From Trichomonas vaginalis G3 (taxonomy: Eukaryota > Parabasalia > Trichomonadida > Trichomonadidae): a stretch of 64,000 nucleotides of DNA. The stretch covers positions 1,922,001 through 1,986,000 of the forward strand of contig NC_067203.1 of assembly GCF_026262505.1 (NCBI RefSeq), written 5' to 3'. The translations under genes were made by a program, and so were the position numbers. Shown here one piece after another: positions 21,430-32,782 of this stretch. Within the stretch, counting starts at the first letter, position 1. Each line of letters starts with the position of its first letter. The notes below the pieces were generated by a model. It was not told the DNA's origin. It saw only the letters and a program-made list of their open reading frames with translations, and did no database searches.

Positions 21430-24400
21430 ATATAAAAATAAAATCAATGTTTTAAGGGTGCCCGTCTTTGAATCATAGTATCAAAGCCATCATTAACGGT
21501 TCCTTTTGTCTCTTCTGTGGCATTTTATTAAAAATAAAATTTTAAATTGTATTAAATAAATGGCATACAACATCCATTTTCACAACATACAGCTTAGTGT
21601 GTGCTCCTGTTAATGCAGTCTTACCAATTGTTAAGCGAGTCATTGACCCGTTTTTAAGTTGTAAATTAATATTCTGACCATCAAATATCAATTTATCATT
21701 TATTATATCCAAATAATTTTTAGGTGTTAATTGCTTATTTTGTCTTAAACTAACACCCTTCATTTTTTGTGCAATCTTTTTAAAATCACTTCCATCAATT
21801 GAACCGTTGAATGATGTATAACACATTAGGGCATAAAGCAACCATGTTATCACCTTGTTTCTCAATTGCTAAACCCAATAACTTCTTCTCATGTGCTTTT
21901 TCTTCAGCTTTATTCTTTAATTTAGGTTTAAATTTCTCATCAAAACAGAAGAAATCAAATGGTGCGAATTTGAAAATGTTTTTATCATAAAATTTTTTAT
22001 CGGTAACAATCGCCTGAAATGCTTGAGTGTTAGGAAGATTTGGGTCGCCAGCGATTGCCCAATAAGATGAATCAGTATCACCTTCAATGAAATGAAAACG
22101 ATTAACATTCATGCATTTATAATAAAATCATAAATGAAAACCAAATACCAGTATTTAGCATTATCTAAAGTGAAGAATGCCTCTTGTAAACATGTATCAC
22201 ATCTATAAAATCTATCTTTAAGCATCACTTGATATGTATCTCTCCTATTTCTCTATGTTTTTAAACTTATTTGACATACATGCAACGCGTGACTTCTGTG
22301 GCATTCATTATTTTAGTCTTTGTGTAATTTTGTGTATTCATTGCATCGTAACCATATGATCCATTAAGTGAAATCTTGGCAAAATAAACTTTTTCCTTTT
22401 TTCCTTCTAATTCAGCCTTTTGTCTTTCGTTCATAAATTTGTTCGCAATTCATTAAAGCAAGTGTGTTTTTCGTAAATGTTAAAATTGATTGAATGTCAT
22501 CAATGATAAAATTAAACCTGTCGATTAGATACCAAAGATAATAAGAAAAAATGGTTGATATTGGTTGTGTGTTGATGCTAACTGAGTTAATTTTCTCTGT
22601 TTCTGGTCAACTGGTAGATTGTTTGATTTCATGTAATTATACATAAAACTGCCAATTGTTTTTTCATCTGTGATAATATCTAAGTTTCTTATTATCGGTA
22701 AAAGTTTATGTAATCATTAATGTATTTTTCATCAATGTGACCCTTTACTTCAGCCACGAATAAAGTATTTTTCTTCTTAATTATTCCCAGTGCTTTTGCT
22801 TTCTTGTTGCTGTATCACAAATGATAACACCATTCAATCTTCCCGGCATATACATTTTATGGTCAGTATATTGAATGAAATCATGAGGATTAGATGAAAA
22901 TGATGAAGGATATAATGAATTAAAATCAACACCAACGAAATGAGTCATGATGTTGGAAGTGTCCTCATTTGATACAGTTTTTAGTTCTGGACTATATGAA
23001 AGTTTATTAATGTGCGTGATTCCTTTAAGATTAACACGATGTTGAACATTTGATAGACCACCAGTAATTCCATTACGGAGAATGTGATAAGCTTCAACTG
23101 AATCTAAAGTCATTGGTAAATTATTTTTTAATGCATAATTTCTTAAATTGATTCTTAAACGTTGAACATCTTCATCTTTATTTGATTTTACGACATTGCA
23201 ATAACAACACATTAACTGACAATTTTCTTTGGTATGTGGTTTTTCATTATCGATTCTATCCAATGTTGGTTTATTTGCATATGTAAACGCTTTACCACAC
23301 ATTTTGCATTTAGATGAAAGGATTAAATCGTGATAGTATTGAAAATCATCCATTGAAACATTATTTTTAGTATCCCTTTCTGCTTTTTCATCTTGTTTCT
23401 TATATGATTCAATTTTATATTTCCAATACTTTTTCGTTAATTCAAAACTTGATTCTATCTCTTCCTCGGGATATTTTTCATTATGATTAAAGTCTTTATA
23501 TGCTAAAGCGTAACGAATCATTGAAGCATTCGATGATAAAGAAAGATTATGAAGCATGTCAATTTTATAAACAAATGTTTCTTCAATAATTTTATCAATT
23601 GGGTCAATCATAATTTCAACATCTTTATTGCAATAATGAATAAAATATTCTAATCTATTCTTAAAGTTTTTAGCATCATTGAGATATATTTGATAATCTG
23701 AATCGGATATTGTTTCTTGTGTTAATGCTGAATAAAATGAATCTTTCGTGAATGGTTCCTTTTTATATAATTCATCTTCGTAATTCTCCCATGTGATGAA
23801 TTGATAAGGGAAAAAGGATTTAACACGTGATTTATTATTTCCGAAATCTTGAGTGAATTGGTCTAATGTCCCACCCGCTATATAATTTCTGATGTCAATA
23901 AATCTCAATTCATATGGAACGTTTGTTTTCTTTACAATGATTTGCTTAAATTGTGAAGATGAACCCAGCATTGATTTTATTTTCCATTTTGCAGTGTTTA
24001 AATCACGAAGAATTAAATTTAAATCAAACTTTCCCGAATTAAAACCTATGATATTCACTTTATTAAATTCTTCATCTAAAAGCTCTTTCATTGCTTCCTT
24101 TTGTTTCTCATTTAATGTATGAGACAAAGTCCCCACCGTTTGGTCTGTTTGCGACTTCATTAATTCTTCATATTGTTCAATATTTGATTTAGCAACTAAT
24201 GAACAGGTTGAAAATAAAAACTCAATCCAATCAGAAATAAAAGAATCACTCGAAGTTAAGCAAAAATTCCTCGTATATGTTTTATCATTTAATTTAACCG
24301 TTGATGATACCATGAATGGTTTTAAGTAAGCGTTCAAAGTTGCACACTCAGAAAGTTGTAATTCTTCTTTAGTCTCTAATGTTTCGAAGTCAAAAGTAAT

Positions 24401-25000
24401 ATAATATCTTGTCGGTTTATAATATTTCTGCAAATTATGAGCTAATAACCACTGATATATCTTCTGTTTCGTAATATGTGGTGCATATGGTTGCTGTGTC
24501 TTTTGCAACTGAACGTCTTGAATTAATCTCCCATTATTTTCTTTACATTTCTCACAATGTTTTAAAAATCTTCTTTGGTTTTTCCTTTCTGGATCATCAC
24601 GGATAGAATAAACTTCTTCTTTACAATATGGACAAACTTTATAGCCGGTGAGTGCTTCAACGTCTGTTATTCTGTCAGCGTGAAGTTTTCCACATGGACT
24701 CTGTGTTAATAAAATATTTACTGTTTCAAATTCTGGATCTATCATTATTGATTCCACTAATGGAAAGTCTACCTTATTTATGTCCACGTCTTCTGGTTGA
24801 GGATCACAATAATAGAAATCAATATTAACATTTAACATTCTCGCTAATCTCTCACTTTCTGATGAAATGTCAAACCCTTCATATGCATCTATTGCTTCAT
24901 TTAAATAGCTTCTACGAGTTTTAGGATTAACACCATCAGAAATGTTATAGAAGCGTTTAAATAACCTTCTACCTTCTGCTCTAATTTGATTATCATTCAT
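21430..25000 (-). pseudogene. Protein-primed DNA polymerase B region with HNH-like insert, Polinton 1 (broken)
   Basis: Remains of PolB. On the N-terminal side: a zinc-finger-like CPYCKEE...CEKCKEN, exonuclease motif TFDFET and FNSGKFDLNLI. Then comes an HNH-like block CKMCGKAF...TLDRIDNEKPH...CCYCNVVKSNKD, then polymerase motif A DFNSLYPS. Motif C (EGDTDSSYW) lies further on. The HNH-like insert sits between exonuclease and polymerase motifs. Fossil with several breaks. Confidence 0.85.
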
Positions 25001-25072
25001 TTAGCTGTTCCGTTTTTGTTCATTTATGTAAGAATAAAAATTAAAAAATAAATAAAAATAAAGTTTATTTTT

Positions 25073-26181
25073 TTAAAGTCCATAAAATGAATTAAGAACA
25101 CATAAATTTTTATCATCTGCGACGTGACGAATACATTTTAATTTACTCAAGAATGCGTACCCTGATACATTAAATCTAATTCCTGTCTTATTTAATTTCA
25201 CAACTTTGAAAAGGAATGTATGAATAGCTATAAAATGATGAGATGATGTTTTATGGGTTGCTTCCATTTTTTCTGAAATAAATGAATAAATATAATGCTT
25301 ATAAGTTTTCATATCTTTATATTCTTAATAACGAATGGTATAGACCTTTCCACTTCGTCTTCCTTCGGTGCTGTTCTTTCATATGAAACATTATTGGTAT
25401 CTTCAATAATGAAACCACAATCACACAAAATTTTATAGGTTCCAATGGTTTCTTTTGATATTTTATCTAATAAATCAAAAACTTTATCAACACCTGTGCA
25501 TTTATTTAAATAATAATTTGTGTAAATATCATGATCTTCTTTCTTAATCGTATTAGTTGCATATGTCACGTTTTTAAGAGCTTTTTTGAATTTTTCGGAA
25601 TCTAAAGGTGGTGAAAGTAAGATACAAGGGTATTCTTCATTATCAATAAATTGTAACTTATGATTACGAATAAATTTAGTACCTTCTTCTGAAAGTGTTT
25701 CATCTATTTCACCATCTAATAAATTTTGTGTTGATTCTGAGACATAATTTTTATATCTTTCTTCGTGAGATTTCTGTACTTCTGATTCTGAAGCTGGGAT
25801 ATTCATTAAACCCTCTACTTCATTTTCATTATATTTTTCAACTTCTCTTAATTCCTTAATTTTTTCATCTATTTCATCTCTTATTTTTTCCAGTCTTTCA
25901 ATTTTATCGTATTCATCATCTTTAATCCGTTCTTCATAATATTCAGGGAAAACATCATTAACGGTTCCTTCTTTAGATGTGGGATATAAGAAATTTATAA
26001 CATCATCTTTATTCATTTTTCCATCATAATCAAACTCATTTAAAAACTCCGCGAATTTTTGACAATTTCTTAAATAATATTTACTAACCTCATAACCCGC
26101 CTCATCTAATATATCCTTTATTTCCTCGTTTGTGAATCCTAATGTTTTCACGTCGTTAGTCTTGACGCTCATTTCATACAA
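25073..26181 (-). pseudogene. Right-hand Polinton 1 gene of unknown role
   Basis: Acidic N-terminal half (long Glu/Lys helices such as IERLEKIRDEIDEKIKELRE), then PCILLSPPLDSEKFKKALKN and CDCGFIIEDTNN. The last 80 residues hold HHFIAIHTFLFKVVKLNKTG and LCVLNSFYG. The same gene occurs in Polinton 2. It lies between PolB and the right inverted repeat. A terminal protein or maturation protease could sit here in other Polintons, but I see no motif that proves either. Broken in this copy. Confidence 0.55.
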
Positions 26182-26224
26182 AATAAAAATAAATTATTCA
26201 AAAATGTAAGACATTAATTTTTAA

Positions 26225-26638
26225 AGTTTATTTTTAAAAAATTTTTTTATTTCATTATGGTAGTGAATCTTTTACTCGTTTATGAGGTCTTTGATTATGA
26301 CTCCATTGATTCCATTCATGATTTAAACAATGTTTAATTAATCGCGGAATATCTGACATCATCTATATATAGCTTCTTTTATAAAAGATAAAAAATAAAT
26401 TATTTTAAAATTAATGTTAATTTTTAAAGTTTATTTCGTTATGTATGGGCTGAGTGTAAATGTCTTACAATTTTGAAAATTTTTAAATCTTGATTTATTC
26501 AAAAACGTAAGAATAAAAACCGTAAGAATCATACATTTTTTACTTCATATGTTAAAAAAAATGATACAAAATCGCTCAATATTGTATGAATTCTTACGTT
26601 TACAAAAAAAGTCACACAACCCTTCCACATATACTACT
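26225..26638. repeat. Right terminal inverted repeat of Polinton 1
   Basis: Reverse complement of 3178-3590 with few differences. It is followed by the target duplication TCTCTT (26639-26644). Confidence 0.88.
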
Positions 26639-26644
26639 TCTCTT

Positions 26645-26879
26645 AACTGAGATTTCAAAATTTTTCTTTCATAGAAGAACTTCAATAATTCCATATTAGG
26701 AAGAATTTTTTTCAAGGCATCTTCAGAAAATTCAAAAATAGTTGAAGGATTTCTTTGAGTGAACTGATAGACCTTTTCATATAAATCGAGATCATAGTTG
26801 TCATTTTCAACCAAATAGCAAAGAGGATGAGTGTACACTGAATTCGATAAATACATTCCTAAATCATAAAAAATATTAA
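26645..26879 (-). pseudogene. Middle piece of ankyrin gene B
   Basis: Host codons between two insertions. On the minus strand they read NIFYDLGMYLSNSVYTHPLC, then DLYEKVYQFTQRNPS and MELLKFFYERKILKSQLREV. The intact-order paralogue at 144-1558 has FDYFNILYDLG...DLYEKAYQIAKR...MDLLKFFLERKIF at the same place, so this piece belongs between 29292 and 3177. Bordered on the right by the Kolobok TTAA and on the left by the Polinton target duplication. Confidence 0.85.
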
Positions 26880-29287
26880 GGATGGGCACTCATAGGCTCC
26901 TGACAGCATAAAAATGTTATTATCTCACAATATAAAAGGAATCATAGGAATCTACAACTATATCTATATTGTTGGAAGACTTCTTAATGTATCATGCATA
27001 TAAGTTATATCAATAACTCCATTATGTTATATGATTGTAATCATATTTTCGTTTCATGTTCAAAAACATTAAAATCATACTAACTATATGAGTATTATAT
27101 TTAGGAAGCTGATATATAGATATGATAAAATGCTAGGTTTTGTGATTAAGAATATATACTTATCTTTTAGAAAATAATACTTTTATAAAAAATTATATCT
27201 TATATAATCTAAAAATTTTGGACAATTAAAAAACATTAATTAAAAATAGAAGGTGAAAGTGTTTATTCAAAGAAGGTGCATGATTATGATGTTTTGAGGG
27301 TGAAATAAATTTAATAATTATTTATGTGATTTAAGAGTAATACGATCATCGGTAGCTTGAAGACCTCTCTTTATAGCTCTTAATGCCGCAAACTTTTTTT
27401 GAACTTGCTTTGAATTTTTGAATGCTTTGATTAAATCTTTTGTTGTATCATACATTCTGAAATATCTGTTCATCATTTCTGGCATTGTTGGTAAATTTAA
27501 CCTGTATCTTATTGCTACAATCGTTTCAAACATACTTTCATTGAAATGCAATATTGTGACTGCCATCCTAATTGGCCAAGAAGCATGCCAATTAATATTT
27601 TTATTAGCAAGCATTGCTTTGATATGGTTGAATGAATCTTTTTTACCATATCAAAGATTTTTACGGTATCTTCGAGGAATTTTTTAAGTGTTTTTATAGC
27701 AGTTTTATTTTTTGCATATTTCCATGGTTTAATCATCTTGCATTTTTCAGGATCTGGACAAAATTTATGATTTCCGGCATAATGTTTAGCGGAATTCAAC
27801 CATAAAAACTTCTTTGTTTTAATTGACATATGTGTGTCATTGAGAAGTTGCCTAAGCCAACGCAATAAATTCTTTGAAATGCTAGATAAGATTCTGAATT
27901 CTGGCAGTTTGAGCTTTTTCTGTATATTGTTAAGAAAATGTCCAGGATCTCTGTATTCTCTGATACCTTTGAACGTATTTTTGATTGTAGAAACAATTTT
28001 GACATCGCCATCATGCACAAAAAAAGTTACACGTTTTTCATTATTCCAACGCTTCAGCATTCTTTTTAAGCCTTCAAATTCCATTTCATTTGATTTTCCG
28101 TTGAAATTACCTTTGAAATTTTTAAAAGATTTAGATATCACTTCCCAATCTACAATTTTTTTGAGTTTCTCTTCTACAAATTGTACATAGCAAAACATTG
28201 CATTTCTTCTCTGACTCCAAGAACCGTCAAACAAAAGTCCCGAACATTTTCTCATTCGAGATTTCCAATAATTAACAGATTCTCTGGCAACTTCTATGAT
28301 AACACGACCAACCTTTTCTTGGACTCGATGAAATGTAGCTTCTGACGGAACTTTGATGTTATTCAGCATGAATTGAAATTCTGATTGGCAAAATGTAGCG
28401 CCGCTCAATAATACAGATAGCACAAATTCAACAGTGTTGACGACATATGGCTCTACCCTATTTTTCGCGCTTTGAACTAAGTTCTTTATACGCTTTGCAA
28501 CTGCTTTTGTTCGCCGCGGCATGAAAAATGAAGAATAACTTGACGGTTTCTTGAACAAATGGTCGCACATTCAAATATTGTGATGTACGATCAGGATAAA
28601 AGAATGTTGTTGCCGTGAATTTAGAAAATAGCAAAATTTCAATTTACGCAATCGAGATATAACTTGATCGTTTGAGCGATAACCATGGCACCCATAGTAT
28701 TAATGAAAGTACTCATACTTACAATTATTTTCTCCCATAGGAATATTGTTCAATATACTTCACCTATAGAGGAAATCTCGAAATAAAATCGAATTTTTTC
28801 AAAAATTACAAAAATCAATTTTTTACAAAGATGTTCGAAAAATAACATTATATACGCATCAAATCAAAGCATTATATGGAGCATTATAATTCTATATATG
28901 ATTGTCCATCTTGCTGTTGTGCTATTTTTTTTAAACAATAATTTCATTGTTGAAATTAAATTTGCAATTTCAGTAAAAATTGCGACCCATCATTTTGAAT
29001 ATAATTGAATTAATACATTTATTGTAAGAATATTATATACCAAATATTAGACTTCCACATGAATCCTGGTATGATATTATAAGTATTGCAAAATTAGAAA
29101 AAAATATGCTCATGATATACTAAAATTCATGTTTCAAGGTTAACTTATAAATAAAATAAGTTCGAGAAATGCATCACTAAATATTTGAGCTTGTGCACTA
29201 TAATGCTATATAATAGTCTTCACTGTTTTTAATATATTGACTTTGCTAGACTTGTTTTTTTTTCATCACCCTAATGCGTGCCCATCC
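26880..29287 (-). mobile_element. Kolobok-like DNA transposon (TTAA target), 2.4 kb
   Basis: Ends are GGATGGGCAC and GTGCCCATCC (10-bp perfect inverted repeat, imperfect beyond), flanked by TTAA at 26876-26879 and 29288-29291. The host ankyrin frame resumes exactly across one TTAA (DYF|NIF), which confirms the borders. TTAA duplication plus this transposase type fits the Kolobok superfamily; piggyBac also uses TTAA but its transposase is different. The noncoding parts 26880-27317 and 28571-29287 show nothing else I recognise. Confidence 0.85.
27318..28570 (-). pseudogene. Kolobok-like transposase, one frameshift
   Basis: DDE-type transposase on the minus strand. First frame 28570-27515 (possible later start MPRRTKAVAKRIKNLV at 28522). 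Candidate catalytic region: GLLFDGSWSQRRNA with an early Asp, then FFVHDGDVKIV, then EYRDPGHFLNNIQKKL and HYAGNHKFCPDPEKC. This order resembles the Mutator-like/Kolobok transposase group, including the His/Cys block. The frame changes near 27640-27650 at a T6 run on the plus strand, and the protein continues in a second frame (HIKAMLANKNINWHASWPIR) to 27318. About 420 codons in total. I see no N-terminal THAP zinc finger. Probably inactive because of the shift. Confidence 0.7.
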
Positions 29288-29291
29288 TTAA

Positions 29292-30298
29292 AATAATCAT
29301 ACCTTTTGTTTTTCAAGCTATCAGTAATTATTGAGAAATATTGTACTTTGCCGTGGGATTTAAAGTAACTTGCCATATCTTGTTTGAATCCATTCTTGTA
29401 TTTTGTAAGTTCTTCAAGAACAGATTTAAATTTACATTCATAATAAAATTTATAGAGATTAAAGTAACTTAAACAAATACCATTCTCTAAACAGAAAATT
29501 ATGGATCTAATGCTGGAAAAATTCAACTGTTCTAGCTTTGAGTTTTGATAATTCTCAAGAATCCAATCAATTAAATCTGCATTTCGAGAATCCAAAGCGT
29601 ATGATAATGTATTGTCATATTTAGCGCCTTGTTGTTCAAGTAATCGTATTAATTCTGCGTTTCCCGAAGCGACTGCTAATTGTATTAATTCGGGATCAAG
29701 AAGTTGTTCCTTTTTGAACTGGCTATTTGGATCTTCGTTAAGAAGTATGTATTTGATAATGTTAATTGATGGCTTTTCAAATACTTTGAGGAGAACAATG
29801 AAATAATGTTCTGATTTGTGATAAAAATTGTTGGAATTTGGAGACATCATCATTTCGAATAATTTGTGTTAACTCGTCTGAAAAACCACTTTCTTCAGAA
29901 TCAGATGAATCGAAACCATCTTTTTCCTCTTGAAATAGGGAATTTAAATCTGCTTTGCAAGCTATCTTATAGTCCGTATTGTATTGAGTTCTTAATGTAG
30001 GTTTGAAAATTTCGACTAGGGTTTGTAGAAGCTGAAAGTACAAGTTATCAGATTTTGGTTCAACTAATGGGTTATTATTGAAAAATTGAAATAAGTATTG
30101 GAAATTATCGTAATGAGTTTCACCAGGACCTTCACGGATAAATTGTTCGAAGAATTTAGTTGTTTCACCAAAATTTTCTTGGCAAAGATTATAAAAATGA
30201 TCTTCTACTGAAACTAATACTTCAAATGGTTTCGGAATAACAATGTCTTTAATGCTTTTGATCTTTAAATCTTCATAAACAATGATATTTTCATTCAT
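29292..30298 (-). pseudogene. N-terminal piece of ankyrin gene B (DUF3447-type)
   Basis: Host gene start. The ATG at 30298 begins MNENIIVYEDLKIKSIKDIV, parallel to the head of the 144-1558 paralogue, with the shared block EGPGETHYDNFQYLF. A one-base change near 29825-29830 (T run after KFQQF) moves the frame. The second frame continues with YHKSEHYF, VFEKPSINIIKYILL, GNAELIRLLEQQGAKYDN, DLIDWILENYQ and ends NKRYDYF at the Kolobok TTAA. Together with 26645-26879 and 1953-3177 it makes a gene of about 820 codons, now interrupted twice by transposons and once by the frameshift. The protein would be a cytosolic ankyrin scaffold. Confidence 0.8.
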
Positions 30299-30443
30299 TT
30301 ACAGAAATATACGTTTATTTTATTGAAATAAATTTGTCATGATATAAACTAATCCAAACATATTTAATTTATTTTTTAGAAGTCAGAATTACTAGTTCCC
30401 GTGGTTTTGAAATAAAATAAAGAAAATTGAAGATCTTCTCATT

Positions 30444-30545
30444 CTATTTACTAAATAAATTAACAAAATCGGAATGAATGTGAAATTCTGTGACGTTTTT
30501 CACACCAAGATCTATCTTTTCATAGCCATTGTCAAGTAATAGATT
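30444..30545 (-). pseudogene. C-terminal scrap of a further ankyrin gene
   Basis: On the minus strand it encodes NLLLDNGYEKIDLGVKNVTE, FHIHSDFVNLFSK and stop. This aligns with the end of the 1953 gene (NLLLEYGYEKLDL...FHISPDFVNLISK). Only about 33 codons remain. It shows that at least three ankyrin paralogues once stood here in tandem. Confidence 0.8.
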
Positions 30546-30840
30546 CTACCATGAAATACAAATAAATTGCTTTGTTGAACGGTAGGCGATTCCATTAGGA
30601 CAAACAATTTCATATGATGATATTAATGTCTTCACTCTTGATCTTTGTTTATTTGTAATATTCATTTTAAATTTCCTTATCTTTTGATTTGCAACAGATG
30701 AATAGTTCTACTGTATATGAGGCATATATTTGAGAAATATATCAATTTCAATGAATATTTAATAATATAGTGTTAGAAATACCTTGATCAATGAAAAAAT
30801 ATTTTTTAATTAATTTTTAAAAACAATACGAGATATTAAA
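30546..30840. other. Intergenic, nothing recognised
   Basis: AT-rich spacer of 295 bp between the ankyrin scrap and the end of the membrane protein gene. It contains no frame or repeat worth naming. Confidence 0.4.
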
Positions 30841-32481
30841 TTAAAGAACAGCAGGATTTTCAACATCTGAAGATGATTCGATAATAGAGCCAGATGAAGA
30901 ATCATCTTGGTTGTTTCGTCGAATAAAGATAAAAATAACGATCGCGATAACAATGGAAATGATGATAACACCAAATGCACTTAAGAATACAATCAAATAT
31001 GGGAACTTGTCTTTCTCGGTAGAATTATCTATAGATTTTGGTTGTGTGGTAATAATAAGATCTGAAAGCTTCTTTGCTCCAATACCTGTTTTAAGAAGAA
31101 TAGTAAAGTTTCCTGAAATATAATTTTTACTATCTTTCTTATCTTCAACATTATCTGCATATACGGTTAACTGATTCATCTCGTGCGTGTTACCAATTGA
31201 AATAAAATCAGCATAATATTTATCTTGAACTTGATCTTGATCTTCACTTTCTTCGATTTCTGCTTTAATCTCATTCATTTCAACGCGCGTCGCTTGAATT
31301 CTATCTATCTTCTTATATTTATCAAGCCTTTTTACATCTTCTAAAGGAATTATAATAGTTGTTACAGTTTTAACCAAAGTCGAATCAATAATGGTATAAG
31401 AATAAGTTGTAGCCGTGATAGTTTCTACATGATCTGGATAATCTGTTGGACTTGGGGTATACGAAGGAGTTTCAAAAGGTGTCTGATGGAATGTTTGTTC
31501 TGCTGTATTAAAAGGTGTTTGATGAAATGTTTGTTCTGGTGTTTCAAAAGGTGTTTGATGAAATGTTTGTTCTGGTGTTTCAAAAGGTGTTTGATGGAAT
31601 GTTTGTTCTGCTGTATTAAAAGGTGTTTGATGAAATGTTTGTTCTGGTGTTTCAAAAGGTGTCTGATGAAATATTTGTTCTATTGTATTAAAAGGAGTTT
31701 GACAAGGTGTTTGATATAATGTTTGTTCTGGTGTTGGAAGAGGTGTTGGTGTTGGTTGTATTGAGTCGATGTCTTTGGATGAACTGTAGAAAAGAATACA
31801 ATTCGATCTGATTTCTGAAGAACTTAAGTTGTATGTGAATAAATCTCGAATTTTATCAGTTTTCTCGAATTTAAGTGATTTTTTATCATTCCCAGTAAGG
31901 AGTACTGACAATGTTTTATATTTGATAGATTCACTTGAGATTTCTAATGAAACGTTTTCATCAACAGAGAATTTGTCATCTGTCGAAATGTAAACAATGT
32001 TTTCGTCTTCAATTTTAATATTCTCGCCGTCGTTTGTAATATGTGTTGAAATAGAATATGGTTGTGGTATAAATGATATCTGTATTTCACAGTTTTGAAG
32101 TTTGTTCGAACAATAAACTTTTGATAACGGACTAACATCGTAAATGACGGTATAAATGTCTTCACTGTCTATTATGTTTGTAACAACAAATGGATCAACA
32201 ATAGTATTGTTTGTGTGTTGAACTTGTAATTTCGAATTTAGTTTTGGATAAAAAACATCTGCCGATATTGATGTATTTGATCCGATAATGAATGATCCAT
32301 ATACACACACAAATTCGTTTTGATTCAATGTTTTGAAAATATCAACATTTTCGTTTTGATTAAAGTTATTTTTTAGAATTCGTCCATTACATTCAGGCAT
32401 TATTGAATATATTTGTTCATCTATCTTGCTGCTGATGGTATTATTTAGATATCTCCTCAAGGATACCAAAAACAATAGCAT
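30841..32481 (-). CDS. Type I membrane protein with Thr/Pro/Gln repeats (546 aa)
   Basis: Family not recognised. The frame starts at 32481 (MLLFLVSLRRYLNNTISSK). A long ectodomain has many Asn-linked glycosylation-type NxT/S sites. Residues about 249-340 carry seven 12-residue units of the type HQTPFETPEQTF. Residues about 494-520 are one strongly hydrophobic segment (PYLIVFLSAFGVIIISIVIA), followed by RR and a 24-residue acidic/Ser-rich tail, so the topology is surface-exposed with a short cytosolic tail. In the same frame upstream, 32577-32506 encodes a better signal peptide (MFLSCMIIFIGFNFGVF), separated by in-frame TAG (32503-32505) and TGA codons. The Harbinger element begins only 4 bp before that ATG. 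The gene may therefore be decaying, or starts at 32481 with a weak signal. Confidence 0.7.
   Translation of the reverse strand: MLLFLVSLRRYLNNTISSKIDEQIYSIMPECNGRILKNNFNQNENVDIFKTLNQNEFVCVYGSFIIGSNTSISADVFYPKLNSKLQVQHTNNTIVDPFVVTNIIDSEDIYTVIYDVSPLSKVYCSNKLQNCEIQISFIPQPYSISTHITNDGENIKIEDENIVYISTDDKFSVDENVSLEISSESIKYKTLSVLLTGNDKKSLKFEKTDKIRDLFTYNLSSSEIRSNCILFYSSSKDIDSIQPTPTPLPTPEQTLYQTPCQTPFNTIEQIFHQTPFETPEQTFHQTPFNTAEQTFHQTPFETPEQTFHQTPFETPEQTFHQTPFNTAEQTFHQTPFETPSYTPSPTDYPDHVETITATTYSYTIIDSTLVKTVTTIIIPLEDVKRLDKYKKIDRIQATRVEMNEIKAEIEESEDQDQVQDKYYADFISIGNTHEMNQLTVYADNVEDKKDSKNYISGNFTILLKTGIGAKKLSDLIITTQPKSIDNSTEKDKFPYLIVFLSAFGVIIISIVIAIVIFIFIRRNNQDDSSSGSIIESSSDVENPAVL
31462..31737. repeat. 36-bp coding repeats in the membrane protein gene
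   Basis: About seven tandem 36-bp units encoding HQTPF(E/N)T(P/A)EQTF. Two variants (ETPEQ and NTAEQ) alternate irregularly, which suggests unequal exchange between units. The region is Thr/Pro-rich and probably forms an extended, O-glycosylatable stalk. Confidence 0.9.
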
Positions 32482-32782
32482 TATTCAAACACTGAAAAGT
32501 CCCTATGAAAAGTTTATGTCAGATGTAAACACACCGAAATTAAAACCAATAAAAATTATCATGCAGGATAAAAACATAATGGGAATTTCTCGCATATGTT
32601 CGTACATGAGCAAATACTATACCTTTTGCGAATAAAGAATTTTTTCATAAAAATTTTTTTAGGAATTAGCATATCGACGTTTTGCGACATTGCCAAACGC
32701 CAGATTTTAACCCGACATATGAGCATAAGCTTGTATATTGGAATAAACTCGACTTATTCCATATTAAAGTTATTATAATAAT

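Larger units (their letters stand above)
3178..26638. mobile_element. Polinton (Maverick) element 1, 23.5 kb
   Basis: Both ends start AGTAGTATATGTGGAAGG, and TCTCTT flanks the element at 3172-3177 and 26639-26644 as a perfect 6-bp target duplication typical of Polintons. Parts from left to right: small coiled-coil gene, two amphipathic peptides, capsid region, packaging ATPase region, several structural-type genes, fibre, tandem array, primase-helicase, KilA-N/GIY-YIG-like region, retroviral-type integrase region, protein-primed DNA polymerase B region and a right-hand gene of unknown role. The ends are nearly identical, so the insertion looks fairly young. The element is broken in several genes (roughly ten breaks) and carries a mariner, so it is best read as a fossil copy. 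Some breaks could be sequence errors. Confidence 0.92.

Noticed and set aside
25073-26181. Adenain-like protease of Polintons
   Set aside because: The C-terminal domain has His and Cys residues but not the family order or the glutamine motif that I would need to see.
31429-31719. Cys/Met-rich repeat frame (RCLMECLFC units)
   Set aside because: Antisense shadow of the HQTPFETPEQTF repeats in the membrane protein gene.
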